A DNA stretch of 64,000 bases, taken from the NCBI GenBank assembly GCA_021399445.1, contig JAJTUQ010000002.1, forward strand, positions 3,720,001 to 3,784,000. Direction: 5' to 3'. The notes beneath the pieces are model-generated. The model did not search any database. It saw only the letters and a list, made by a program, of their open reading frames with translations, and was not told the origin of the DNA. The position numbers were made by a program, and so were the translations under genes. Positions 35,001 to 46,681 of the stretch are shown piece by piece (the first letter of the stretch is position 1; each line of letters begins with the position of its first letter). The stretch is from Xylogone sp. PMI_703 (lineage: Eukaryota > Ascomycota > Leotiomycetes).

Positions 35001-36498
35001 GGAATGTTACCATTCTCCCATTGCCCTGCACTACTGTGGCACCTAGTGCCACATTTACCATGCTTGCAGAGTGCACTCCGGGGATTGCTAGCTTACCGGC
35101 GGAGACACAAAAGAACCAACCGCCCGGTCCGTCTAACTGTAAACACAATTGCTCCTTCTTCCGTAGGATTACAGGCACGTGTTGTGGTATTGGGGGATTC
35201 TTGCTCAATCCTCTGCTTATTCCAGCCCATATCCCCTTGCCTTGGGAAGCGGTATTCCCCGGCGCGTTTGTATTTCCGTTCGCATTTACCATCGGACCAG
35301 TAAGTATTGAGGCAAATGTTCCGATTCCGGAAGCCATATTGGTTCCCACTGGGTTTGAATTTCCTGATGCTCTACATATTCCCCCTCTCCTCGCTTTGCC
35401 AGATGATTCCGTTGAAGATCCCGATCCCGGCGCCCCTCCTGCATCCGGCCCTGGGTCCAATCCTCCAGGTGGCCCCCTTTCTGGTGTAGATGATTGTGAT
35501 ACGCCGCAAGAGGTTGAGATCTGCACAGAATTCGTTCATATCTTCACGACTACCGTGGCTAGGCAGACATCGTTAACAACAACAACGGCGGCAAGTTCTT
35601 TTCAACACTTCTAAGTACCACATGGATACTGTTCTAATGGTTTTATAGACTGATTGTTTCACGGTCACCCAATGTGAAGACGATTCACATACAATAACCA
35701 CTACCATATCAGGCACTCCTAAGGAGTCAACAATTACATTTACGGCTGTAGACACCACACGTGCCTCAGCAGCTCCAGGTGTTCTTTTATCGACTGCCAG
35801 TGCGATTGTTTCCCTCGAAAATGCGAGAGACGCTACAAGATTCAGTTCTTTTTCGGGCTCGAGCTCTAGTTCCGCCAGTGTGACCTCTAGTTCTGCGGGT
35901 TCGTCCTCTAGTCCTCCTCCTCCGCCACCTCCCCCCGGGAGCAGGTTTCCACATTGTTGGTACAACAGTGCAAGATTCTTCAGTACGGCACGTCTCGCTT
36001 GCCGTCGTGGGCTCCGCCAATGACGTATGCACTACCGTAGCTAATAACTTGGATAAGTACGGCGCCTATGGCTTTCTGGGTGATGGCAGCGATGGTGAGG
36101 GCCTTGTAGTCGACCTCATGTTCCCGAATTATGTCAATGCCTCAACGCCCGAGTTTTACCTGCTCGAGAAGGGTATTATAGATGATAACAATAAAGAAGG
36201 ACCACTTTGTGGTGTAACAAGTCCGAGTGATTTTAGACTCACCTTTTTCAGTACATTTGCTACAAATGGTCCTGGCAGTTTTGGTATGTTTTCTTCTTTT
36301 TTTCAGTGCTATTAATCAGTATGTATAAAGTATTGACTATATATTACAGGCTTTCGCGACTCGTCTGGGACCCAAGGTACTTGTACTTTGAATAACTCTC
36401 CATCATCATGTCAAGATTCAGTGGGACGTCAGTGGCAAGTGACAGATTTGATGATTTGCGTGGCCACTTGCAATCCATCCTATTGCGCAGACCATTGA
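32073..36498 (+). pseudogene. GH55 beta-1,3-glucanase relic with C-terminal repeat modules
   Basis: GH55 enzymes are secreted exo/endo beta-1,3-glucanases built from two pectate-lyase-3-like helices. Visible blocks: GDGSTDDTAAINAAASAG, DFYTQAVGD, YRQIRNFNLDL, GIHWQVAQATSLQNI, the second GAVGDGNTDSTTTINNCIQQ, SAYLENIWAW, and TWLYGTASEHSVMYQYELNN. Good introns lie at about 32301-32354 and 32718-32766. The secretion signal and first domain strand are absent upstream. Around 33820-33895 the frame shifts out (stop at 33854) and back. Later, cysteine modules (CTTVSPSATFTL, CTTVAPSATFTM) are broken by stops near 34610 and a shift in the polyproline tract near 35925. A last intron precedes the ending YCADH at 36498. 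Multiple lesions indicate a dead gene. Confidence 0.75.
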
Positions 36499-38847
36499 AA
36501 GAAAGTACGCGTTATGAAGAGGGCCGTTTGTGTACTCACTTGTATATATTAGATTAACACATAAGTCTTATCTATGGTAACTTGAACTACTCATATAAGC
36601 AAGAAATTCCGTGAGTCCATAGGCTTTGGCACTCTAGTACTTTGCTGTTGACTATATACTATGCCAACAAAAGGTGCCAGCACCAGATTATGGAGCGGGC
36701 ACGATAATGGGAAAAGCAAAGTTGGCAGAGGAAAAAGTAAATAAAAAGTAACCTATTATAAGAAAAAAGAATATAAAAAAGAAGTTCCACCTTCCCAGTT
36801 GATAATGCGGTTGTTCCATCCAACAGAGACCATAGCCTTTCCAACATGCCCATGTGGTGACTTATCGGAGCGCTTTTGGGGATCCTATTGACACTCCTCG
36901 CCCTAATTACGTGTTTCAAATCTAAAGACTTTAATACCGTGGCTGGATGGCATCGGAAGAAAGTCGTTATGGTGATTTATGTGCTTGTATGTTTCGGGAA
37001 AGATGGCCTTGGCTTAGATCAGCTTCGTGTATCATTACAACAGATTAGTATCTACCATTTAAGGAGCATCCACTACCAACATTTTACGAGTCCGTCGACG
37101 TCTTTCGAGACACTTCGCTGCAGATTGAAATGGGACAATCATACTATCTACCCATGACCCCAAGTCACTACGGAGGATTGAATCCGAACACGAGAGACAA
37201 GTATAAAATTACTAGTTAGGATAAACCCACATACTATACTTGCTACACACCAGTGATTTTTCCGTTTACTGTATCTATCCCTAGCTTGCAACGCTAACAG
37301 ATCTCAAGGTAGTGCAGAAAATGGTGCTCTCTATAGGCGAAGATTATCAGGTTCGTGATGACTTTTCGGATGTCTGGTGACCCGAAGTCACTAGAAAAGC
37401 AGGCAGTAATATCCATGGAAGCAAATTGGCGTGGCTCGTCCTTGAGTCTCTCGAGAGCTGCAACCAGAAACAAAGAGAACCATTGGATACTGTCCACGGT
37501 AGGTATGGAATGAAGGAGCCTCTGAAATATTAGCGGATCTAAGAAACGTGGTCTAGACTCACTCTTCCATGAATGGGAAGGAGAAAAGATCGAGACTACC
37601 AAGGGCCCATCGATGGAACAGAAGGATTGCACAGGGATATTCTAACGTCCCTTTGTCGAGGCTTAATGAAGATAGCCTGACAAAGACTGACGCGTAAGCA
37701 AACCGGGTCGGGCATAGCTATATAGTATTATCGAAATTTGGAAGTCCGACGGTTCTTGGATGAATACAATCTACTATTACTGGAAACATTTCGAATCGAA
37801 CAATCATATAACTATAAGACAAGATTCTTTGACTTCTAATTTAATCTTCTGAAACCCTTTGTCTCTGCCTTTTCCACCTTACATATATACTACGAACACT
37901 ATCTACAGGGGGACTACGTAGGATTATCACATAAGTACGGCTCCCGCAGATTGTTACAAATATTTTTTTTTGTAATTTGTCCTCTACTATACACGTATAT
38001 CTTGAATGGACTCCAATACGCTTAATATTTACCACTTTTAGACATTGACCGGCTTTTGAGCCTTTTATGGCATTCTATGTATATCCGAAGTGAAGCATCG
38101 TCTCTCGACCGCATCCTGGTAGCAAGGGCATACTATATTGTTCGGTCCGACACCCACCACACAGCAGCTGCAGCCAATGTGTCAAGCATTAACGTCTCAT
38201 CTACGCTTTTTGAGAATATGGCTATATCGGTTTCTCCCTCGCCCGTCTCTCTTTGGCTCGCTTTTCCCGAATCCGTTTCTTCGATTAGTTTCTAACATCA
38301 GATCAGTCCAAGTATCGTGAAGATTTCCAGTTAAGGTCATCACTACCAGTTTCTCTAAGATTTCATCTGTCGAAGCTGAACTTACTAAACTTGATCAACA
38401 CATCGACCGAATTGCAGGAGGTGAAGAGACCTACGCTATTTAGTCGTGTATCTCAACGTATAAACACGTTAGTAAGATCTGATGCCACCACGGAGTAGTA
38501 TTATCGGAGCTTCATACCACTCCACCTGCCACTACTATCCGAAGGGGGCTAGCTGCAGATGTACATGTATCTATTCAAGTCAAGGATCCTCCTTCGGATA
38601 ATAAACAAGCCACAAAAAGATGTTGCTGCATACGATTTTATCCTGTTTCCGCTTCTGAAATCAACTATCGCTCATTTCGCCGGCAATTAACGAGAGCAAA
38701 TTGAAACGTTACATAGGTTCTGCTGCCTCGAGCAAGTTAAATACATATACAAGTTTCTTCCTCTGATCTAGCATTATACCTCTTGCGGCCTTTCTAAGCA
38801 ATCTTGCCATCCTTCTTAACATATTGAAGTCTTTCACTATATCAAAC
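36499..38847. other. Gene-free stretch with unassigned ORFs
   Basis: About 2.3 kb. A minus-strand open frame at 37632-37294 (SESRPRFLDPLIFQRLLHSI) reads like protein but has no recognised family and no obvious continuation. A hydrophobic plus-strand frame at 36876-37157 is equally unassigned. The region just before 38848 presumably holds the promoter of the small secreted protein. Confidence 0.4.
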
Positions 38848-39189
38848 ATGCGTTTTCAAAGAGCCAGTCTCTTATTCTTCCTCGTCACATACTGTCATGG
38901 TGAAACGATGAAAGGCTTTTGTATTGAGGTGGCCCCCTACGTCTGTGCCTTCACAAACGGTGTTGATGGGTTTAGTGAGCGGTGTGGCAACAGCACTTCG
39001 TGTATTGATGGGTGTACCGGCATATTTGATTCTAATTTAACTGTGAGTATTGAGTAAATATTTTTTGTGTCTAAGCAGCTTACTAATAATTTTACAGCCT
39101 CTCGAGATTGACTGCGTATGATATTTACTTCCTTCCTGTTTCCATGCCCATCAACCTAGCACTGCGAGAGGTACAATACTACTAACTGA
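38848..39189 (+). CDS. Small secreted cysteine-rich protein
   Basis: Predicted 80-aa protein with three exons: 38848-39042, 39098-39115 and 39160-39189. Residues 1-18 (MRFQRASLLFFLVTYCHG) form a plausible signal peptide. The mature part of about 62 residues has seven cysteines and three NxS/T sites, typical of effector-like or extracellular small proteins of fungi. The first intron is solid (GTGAGT to TTTACAG). The second (39116-39159, GTATGA to CCTAG) is optional: without it the protein ends two codons later as IDCV, with six cysteines. The splice form giving IDCHCERYNTTN is my preferred model. No homologous family is recognised. Isolated position between gene relics fits a fast-evolving accessory gene. 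Confidence 0.65.
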
Positions 39190-39857
39190 ACTGGGCTATT
39201 TATAGTACTAGAGCCAGTTTACATTACGGCTTGATCTAGTTTCCAGGATGCTTTATGTTTTAATATGCCACTTATGAAGCATTGTACAAGGTACTAGGCC
39301 GACCATAAACGTATATAGGCAATAGACCATTAAATCTGATTTCGAATGAATAACATTCCTAAGTCCATCTTGAATAAATTTAAACTGTGAGTTAGCTACT
39401 AGAATGTAGTTTGGCAGCACCGAAAAAGGCTCAATTGATCTTATATCTGTTATTAAAGAAAAAGAGATATACTACTTAAAGATAGACAATTTGGGGCAGC
39501 AAGTGTAAGATAGCTTATTATTCAGACTCCGTTCTGTAATGGCTCATGGCCTACAGAGATAGAGGTAATTGGCGGAATTAGCACAAAGCACGGCTCTTGC
39601 TTCCTTCGAACATCCGCCTATGTATAGTTTTGGTGAAGTATGCTGCAGCTGGAGATAATGTCTAATATCAACGTCTTGGGATATACTGACAGTGCCCATC
39701 CGTTACCTGTTTTCTCAAAGAGCATAGCTATCAGAAGTGTTTGTAGCACAGGGTAAAAGAAGGCTGGGTATGCCGTAGGACTGACTCTCTATGGTTGTAT
39801 CTCTAAATACTATACAAATTGATCGCTGTACCTCTCAATCTATAGGGCGAGCTACCT
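39190..39857. other. AT-rich spacer
   Basis: No coding signal recognised on either strand between the small secreted protein and the retroelement trace. Confidence 0.4.
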
Positions 39858-40090
39858 TTATATAGCTGTAGGCCTACTGCCGCTAAGCCCTATCGGCCAC
39901 GCACACCTCTGACAATAGCGTATGGTTGTGCACAAACATATCACTCCTACAGTCAAATATGACCTTCTCTCCTCTATACTATCATTTTTCTTGGTTGGTG
40001 TAATAACTTTCAAACCCGATTGACTAAGCGGCTTTGGTAAGTGCATCAGCTGCTACTAACGCAACACCCATTCTGACCGAGCCACCGATG
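39858..40090 (-). pseudogene. Possible Ty1/copia polyprotein 3' relic
   Basis: On the minus strand GVALVAADALTK followed, after a one-base shift, by PLSQSGLKVI resembles the end of the RNase H region in Ty1/copia polyproteins (ADALTK motif). Nothing upstream is well enough preserved to confirm. Stops and the frameshift show that it is not functional. The evidence is a single short motif. Confidence 0.3.
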
Positions 40091-40213
40091 CTAATACAGG
40101 TTAAAACTTCCCTCTTCTATGTACAGCTATATAACGGTCTCGATTTCATAACCATATGGACAGAAAACAAATATATCGAGGCAAGAAATGACATTAATAA
40201 TACTACTAAGTCT

Positions 40214-42051
40214 CTAAAAAGGGGGTATTCTATCTTGGTTTTCCAGTAGATCTAGATATCTACTAGCCACACTCCACCGTCTGCTAAGTCCCAAAAGACA
40301 CGTCCTAACCGTACTCAGTCCTTCATGTGATTCGACATCTTGCTTTTCTCGAAATAATCGAGCGTAAGCAACCCCAGCTTGATAAAGGCAGTCAGCCATT
40401 AATGGACTAATATTATTCGCTGTGTCTTCTGAAGAGATTACTGCCAGGATCTGGCTAGATAATACAAGTGTTTGTCTCGCAGTCTCTTCACTGCCATTGA
40501 TAGCCTGCTCTTGCAAAGCTATCTCATCGGGGGAGCTGGCAAGGAAAATTCCAGTACAATTATAGGCTCTGTATAATGCAAACAACGACGAGTAGCAAAG
40601 CGCTAGCGCAGATGAAAGATCAACAAAATTCTTAAAATCATAGACACCTTCGACACTGGCAGCCGATATACTATATTCCAGCCATTTTGCAAGCGCTTGC
40701 GTTGTCTTGGATAGTTGAGTTGCTTCTACTGTACGAAAAGCCGACTCTGTTGTCTCGTTTTCGAGATGGCTCAAAATGCGACCCATAAGATTTGCCGCCT
40801 GGCATGTCCTGGCAAAAGGCGACGCAACAATTTCGACATCAGAGGAAACAAAGACGGCTGAATTTCCGGTCATTTGGCCGATATCCCAATGAGAAGTATC
40901 ACCGGGAAGCGCATCACTTCCAGAAGGATTTTTTATGATGCAAGGCTGACCTGGTCGTCCCAGCAATACAAAGCTATTAAACTTAGTATATCTTCGAATA
41001 AAGTTTACCAACAGGAGCTCACCGATCTAGTATAAGGATGGCCCACCAAGACCTTGTCCTCTCTTCTGCTTCACTAAAGGTTGAAGAGTAGCCCAAAACT
41101 TCCTTGCTCTGATCTTTATGCCGAACTCCCATCATTTGAGCCATTCTAGAAGCTTTACTAATGGTAAAGAAGGCCGTAGGAAGAATTCCATGACCAACTT
41201 CATAAAGGCTTAATAGTATTAAAGACTGAAGCATTCGTAGCGTAATCACCTCTGAATCTTCGAGGAAGGAGTAGAATTGCTTCGCGAGATGATACAAACT
41301 GGTTTTTACAGTATCTATACCCACGGCTGGTTCGGTTACAAGAACTTTCATACAGAGAAGAAGTAATATGAAATCCGCCTTCCATTCTTGCTGCTCTATC
41401 CCGGCCCGTACCCTCATATTCGAGATAAATGGCATCCAAGTATGAATGGTAGAGAAGTAGGTGCTTACTATTTGATAAGCATTCATATCTTGGTTGAAAA
41501 TATTCTTGAAAACCTGCGAAAATAATGAGAACACTGGGGCATATCTTCCGGAAGATCCTTGATGAGAGGTATTGGATACTGACTTCTTCGGGCACTGGAG
41601 GAAGTGGAACTGGGATGGCTTGTTTCCGATATTGGAATACCTATAAAATGTTAGATAGTACCTAAAGGAGGATAGTTGGAACAATTGCTTGCCTCGGCAT
41701 CTAAAAAGAAGGCAAAGGGAAATGATGTAGTGTGCGAAACATTGCTACTACTTGTCACTACATAAACGTGTTATTGTCAACTCACACAACCTTAGGTGTG
41801 AGCTCTTTACCATTGTACTGAGGCCTATCAAGCCTCCCTTCTAGCTCCTGGATCCGCTGTGACAATTCCTGGTACCCATTTTTGATATCAGAGACGGCTG
41901 GATCCACATTGGTATAGACACATAGCCGATTCATCCGAGCACATGGCTGGCATTGCGGTAGGGTCTTGTCGCATTTTCGTTTTTGACTTTTACAGGATAG
42001 ACAGACTTGGACAGCCACTTTACGTTCCGATCGTCGTAACTCCATGTTCAT
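40214..42051 (-). CDS. Zn2Cys6 transcription factor (TF4)
   Basis: Nuclear regulator of 567 aa. Exons: 42051-41786, 41700-41023 and 40973-40214. The zinc cluster lies at residues 17-44 (CLSCKSQKRKC, 6-residue loop, CQPCARMNRLC), preceded by basic residues and followed by a coiled coil (QELSQRIQELEGRL). The fungal TF domain is recognisable: FKNIFNQDMNAYQIVSTYFS, HTWMPFIS, SWWAILILDRFVLLGRPGQP. The last block is created by splicing from 41023 to 40973, which supports the intron. The exon 2 start is less certain because the joining segment is low-complexity. It is divergent from the SDR at 42512 across a perfect palindrome, and probably regulates that gene, itself or both. Confidence 0.88.
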
Positions 42052-42256
42052 AGACTTGATAAAAACAAAGTCATTCGTCCAATCACCAGTTCCACTGTAT
42101 ACTAAAGTTAGAAATTTTCTGATGATTGTCTCACTGAGGAAGGCGAGGTTAACAATATGGGTGATGCTCGTGATGATTTCCAGCGTTCGGCGTTCGGCGT
42201 CCACTCGAGAAGAGGCATATTACTGTTACAATACAGTTTAGCTCGGATTTAAACTG

Positions 42257-42286
42257 TACGCTAACGGCCGGATTACCGTTAGCGTA
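42257..42286. promoter_or_regulatory. Perfect 11-bp palindrome, CGG-N8-CCG operator candidate
   Basis: TACGCTAACGG at 42257-42267 and CCGTTAGCGTA at 42276-42286 are exact reverse complements separated by 8 nt. The inner CGG and CCG triplets face each other as in sites bound by Zn2Cys6 dimers. It lies 206 bp from the TF4 start and 226 bp from the SDR start. Confidence 0.6.
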
Positions 42287-42511
42287 GTGGAACATTAAAG
42301 TGTTTCCACACTATTCCTAAAACATCTATGTTCACGCAGTAGGAAACTCCCTCTGTAATGACCAGTGTACGGGCTATTCGTAAGCAAATCAAAGTTGATA
42401 AGTATATATAAAGCGAAATACAGAGGTAATTCAAATCTGATGGAACTATTCTTTCTTCAAACTGACTGGCGCTCGTACTCCGAATCTCATCTTTAACCAC
42501 TTACAGCTCGA

Positions 42512-43441
42512 ATGTCTCCTACCAGTACAATTATAATCACCGGGGGGAATGGTTCCTTGGGATCCAAGATTGCTCTCAAGTTAACCAAGGACTTTCCTGG
42601 CTTCTATCACCTTGTTCTGACTGCAAGGAATACAGAGAGTGAGATTATTCGACAGATATCTGCTGAATTACGCGCCCAGAATAGCTCCTTTTCTTGGGAA
42701 TCCTGTGACTTGGCCTCTTTCAAGTCAGTCAACGCATTCACGGATATTATCAAGAAGACGGTTTCCGATGGCTCTATTCCTAAGCTCCACGGATTAATTA
42801 ATTCAGCAGCAGTTTCAAGTAATGCGACGAAAAACATAACTGCGGACGGATTTGATGTCACATATCAAACCAATGTGCTTTCACCAATACTGCTGATTTC
42901 GAATCTTGTCGATTGCCTGCCAGTGGGTAGCGTTGTAGTAAACGTAGCAAGCGCTGCCCATAATCTTGGAAGGGTTGATTACTTTGAAAATCTTAATGAA
43001 AGTGCCGGAGGGAAACTATCTCTCACAGAAAGTTTGACGAAATATGGCTCCAGCAAGTTACTCCTCATCATGTCTGGATATATCATCCAGCGTAAATTGC
43101 TAGGCAGAGTCAAACTTGTAGCATCGGACCCAGGTGGCATGTCCGGAGGCTCGCGATTATCGACGGATCCTCACTGGTTTTTGAGAGCTTTACGCATAGT
43201 GCTTATTGGACTAAGACCTATTGTTAGACTCGCTTCGAAATCCGCTATCAATCCTCCTGAAGTTCCCGCACAAGCTATTAGCAAATTTTTCTTGGATAAT
43301 GCAGATACTGCCGGGAAGTATTTCATCCTTGACGATGAGAGCAAATCATCTGGGTTAAGCTTGGATCCAGCAAAGCAAGATGAGGTATGGATGCTCATAT
43401 TAAAAGATTTCAAGAGAAAATCCATTTCTCTGAAACTGTAA
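42512..43441 (+). CDS. SDR family oxidoreductase, retinol-dehydrogenase-like
   Basis: Intact, intronless SDR of 309 aa, NAD(P)-dependent. The cofactor motif is TGGNGSLGSKIALKL at residues 10-24, with a downstream acidic CDLASFKSV segment, NSAAVSSN at the usual NNAG position, and the catalytic YGSSK. The C-terminal half after the active site is longer than in compact SDRs, as in WWOX/retinol-dehydrogenase-like fungal enzymes, and lacks a clear targeting signal. It is divergent from TF4 and tail-to-tail with the MFS gene at 43563 (about 120 bp). The three genes may form a small unit. The substrate is unknown. Confidence 0.93.
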   Translation: MSPTSTIIITGGNGSLGSKIALKLTKDFPGFYHLVLTARNTESEIIRQISAELRAQNSSFSWESCDLASFKSVNAFTDIIKKTVSDGSIPKLHGLINSAAVSSNATKNITADGFDVTYQTNVLSPILLISNLVDCLPVGSVVVNVASAAHNLGRVDYFENLNESAGGKLSLTESLTKYGSSKLLLIMSGYIIQRKLLGRVKLVASDPGGMSGGSRLSTDPHWFLRALRIVLIGLRPIVRLASKSAINPPEVPAQAISKFFLDNADTAGKYFILDDESKSSGLSLDPAKQDEVWMLILKDFKRKSISLKL

Positions 43442-43562
43442 CTGCATGATGAGACGAGATTTTATAGGTCATTGTCGTCATAGCCATCATAATTAAGTAT
43501 AGCGCTAGATCAGGGCAATCTACTATATGCTTCGAAAATCTACTATAAAGAAGTATTGTTTA

Positions 43563-45235
43563 TCAGACGGTATCCGGCTCAATTTCGCTATTTCTAATCA
43601 AACCAAGTACCACTAACAACGCCTGGCCAAAACCAAGGACTATTGCGCTGACCCAAAAAGGGAGTGAAATGAATGCCTTACCACCTCTAAATGTAAGACT
43701 AAGCATACTTGCCCAAAATGGTCCCGAAACCATTTCACAAATTTGCGCAGCAGCCGATATTGCAAAGTAAAACTTCGTCACATGCTCCTTAGGCAACCCC
43801 CATGTTATGAATGCTAACAACGCATCGTGAAAACCGCCGTGGAGACTGTATACAGTAATCCCGATGATGTAGAATGCTTTGCTTATAGTGATCCCTAAAA
43901 GCAAAGTTCCTAGAACAAGAAGTCCAAAGCTCCAAAATGCAACAAGAAAATCTCCTCGTGGCCCAGAAGCCCCTTTTCTTTGAATGAAACTAGAGAGAAA
44001 GGATAGTAAATATACTGTCAAGCCGCTTAGGAGAGTGCTATATGAATATATATAGTTCATCTCAGCCAAGGTCCAACCGAATCTTATAGACCCCCATTGA
44101 GAGAAAATCGATGTTACACTCACTCCCAAATAATACGTAGAAAGCACGGTAAGACCAATCCGCGCTGATCTCGAAACAAGTAGCATATACTTGATATGTT
44201 GTACTTTTTCCCTTATCGTCTCTCCGAGTAAGTTTATAGCGTCCTTTGATTTCTTGTCCATGGATATATTAGTGAAGTTAGAAGGCGAGGATCTGTGCCC
44301 CTGTGCTCCTGAACCAGCAACAAGGGGTGGGTATTTTATTCGATCATTGCGAGGCTCTGGCACTAGAACCAGAAGCGGTGCTGAAAATACGTAGATTCCC
44401 ATACCAAGCCAGAAAGATCCCCAAAGAGAGTGTTGCATTATGTATGCCGCAAGAAATTGGCCAAAGACAGCTCCGATAAATTCTAAAGTCCGAATTCGGA
44501 AAAGAACACTACTTCTGTGAACGAATCAACGTCTAAAGCTTTCTCGATAGCCTGGAAAAAGGTGTTAAAGAAGACATACAATGAATCTGCTGAGACACTC
44601 TCCGCGAGTATCGCATTTACGCAAGACCTCGTGGTAGTTTTGCCTCCACCAGCTAAGACTAAAACAGAGGAAAGCAACACTAAACGAATGTTCAACGTCT
44701 CAATTTCATGAACTAAAGTGATGATTAGTTAAGAGCTCTACAGATAAAACTCAGAGAGAAAGATAATACAAATCAGGTAGATCCAAGCAGTTCGCACTGT
44801 CCAGGAGATTAATTCAATCGCAATGAGAATTCTTCGGTCAATTCCGTTCTCATAGCACATATAAACAAGTGTTGCAAGGAGACCTGAGTGAGTAATTCAA
44901 GTTAGCATGACCGATTCCATGACCTTAAAATACGTATCCTTGAATTACTCAAATGACATATTACCAAAGATATTATCGAACAAAGCCAGTGACCCATTTA
45001 TAACAGCCATCTCAGTCTGCACTTCCGATATTTTACACACATGTTCCGGAACTACAACATCCTTGTCTATTATGGATGGATCTATTCGAAGAAAGTATTC
45101 GGTGCAGATTTTGACTTCCTGGAGGCGTAAATGGGGGACTCTAACTAATACAACTCCAACAGTTTGTAACAGGGAGAAGATGCCGACGGCCCAGAGGGCA
45201 GAACGATTGTTACGCATTTGCGTACTCGAGAGCAT
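43563..45235 (-). CDS. MFS transporter, 489 aa
   Basis: Predicted multi-pass transporter. Exons: 45235-44965, 44883-44770, 44712-44580 and 44514-43563. Simple translation shows broken frames, but these splice choices restore all of them with proper donors and acceptors. The N-terminus has a membrane helix followed by VPHLRLQEVKICTEYF, a signature of a fungal MFS group with a large first loop containing conserved cysteines (VVPEHVCKISEVQTEMAVI). The rest contains LSSVLVLAGGGKTTTRSCVN, FRIRTLEFIGAVFGQFLAAY, a hydrophilic central loop, and six C-terminal membrane helices (SMLSLTFRGGKAFISLPFW). The canonical inter-TM2/3 motif appears weakly as YENGIDRRILI. The substrate is unknown. It is convergent with the SDR. 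Confidence 0.82.
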
Positions 45236-46681
45236 TATCTTGATTAAAAATGCAGCAAAGAAAATCTGCTATAAAACCTATTCGTCGGACTCTATACCAG
45301 TAGAAGTAGGTACCGCTACACCCAGTCCATAGGGCTGAAATTATATATTAATTTCAAAATTTTTAGGGCACTTGCCATATCCCTTGTCAGCCTGCCCACT
45401 TCTACTCAAGATTGCCATCACCCGCATGTCATTTGCAGAAAGGAGGTCCATCTACTACACCGCCCATTTGTGCATGCATTAATGCATGCATCTGTGGCAT
45501 GTAGTATTACTTTCCGTTTCTCCAATATGCATACAGTATAATCTTTGCATCACACAGCATACGGTATCTATTCACAAGTGCACAGCGGAGGGAACTTTGA
45601 GACACAAACAAGGCTATAGTAAGACATCGTGGCCTATGACAAGTGCGACCAGAAAATCAACATGCATAGGTAACTAGACAGTGTCGCATCCCCTTCACAC
45701 TAACCATGCGTGTCGAGATAAGGCTTTGCTGATGTATCAAATCCGCTTGTTCAGCAGGTACCATAAAACCTCAAACTCGGTACGCAAATGTCAGCTGCAC
45801 GACTAGCTTTCACAGTACATCCCACAAGTGGTGGAACGGTGAGGCCGAGAAATATCAATAGGTTGGAATACGAATACAGTGATTCCACAACCGGTCTACA
45901 CATGATCCATAGGTTGTAATAGACATAGACAGCAATTGCACTAATCATAAAACTGGGTTAAAACTAAGCGTAGTATACATAGAATAGCGGTGTATCTACG
46001 AGCATAATTATGAAGCCCTAGTACATCTAAACACAGAAGCCCTTCCGAGAAGCATGAACTGGCACTGATAGCTGGGTAGCTTGCATCGTCCCATAACTAC
46101 CCAGCATAATTTGACCTTACTTACTAGTGATAGCGGAGATGGATTGATTATTTATAATCAGTTGAAGATGGATCATGATCCCAAAAAAGCAAATAATGAA
46201 CCATACATTTGGCACGTCGCTTGAATATACTAATTATACCTCAAATACCTGTCAAACAGCGCGTGAATTACCAATACTAATGTTCCGAGCGAGTGTCGTT
46301 TTGGTCAACCGTACCAACAATCATCCAAGAGTTCCCTGTTTCTTATTAGTTCAAAGTCATTCTCTCATAAATATATTCTAGACATGCCCATCGTATAATG
46401 GTATAGGAGGAGGCGAGGTGTCATACAAGCATTACCTCTTCACTTAAGCCTCCAGAGTTAAAACACTCTAATAATGTACTATCTGCTAAAGCCACAGTAA
46501 CCAAACTATATTCTGCAGATGATTTTGAATCAGAAGTCTATTCCAAAGCTCCTCAGTTGAGCAGCGCTATCTGAACTTTTTAATAACTTCGAGATCACCT
46601 TCCCTTAGTGTAGCATGTATATAATATATGTATGCCAAATCAAGATCTCTCATCCACCCCTATTACTAAGATACTACCCCC
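45236..46681. other. Intergenic, no gene supported
   Basis: About 1.45 kb. A stretch near 46385-46430 (GTATAATGGTATAG) resembles a tRNA D-arm but no T-arm or acceptor pairing follows. No ORF with family features. Confidence 0.45.

Noticed and set aside
37294..37632. 112-codon minus-strand ORF
   Set aside because: Sequence looks protein-like but no family is recognised and no start context or further exon was found; left as an unassigned ORF in the gene-free stretch.
44580..44970. Apparent multiple frame breaks in the MFS gene at 43563-45235
   Set aside because: Three introns with standard splice sites restore a continuous 489-aa protein.
46380..46460. tRNA-like stretch containing a D-arm pattern
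   Set aside because: No T-loop sequence, no anticodon stem and no acceptor pairing at the expected distance.
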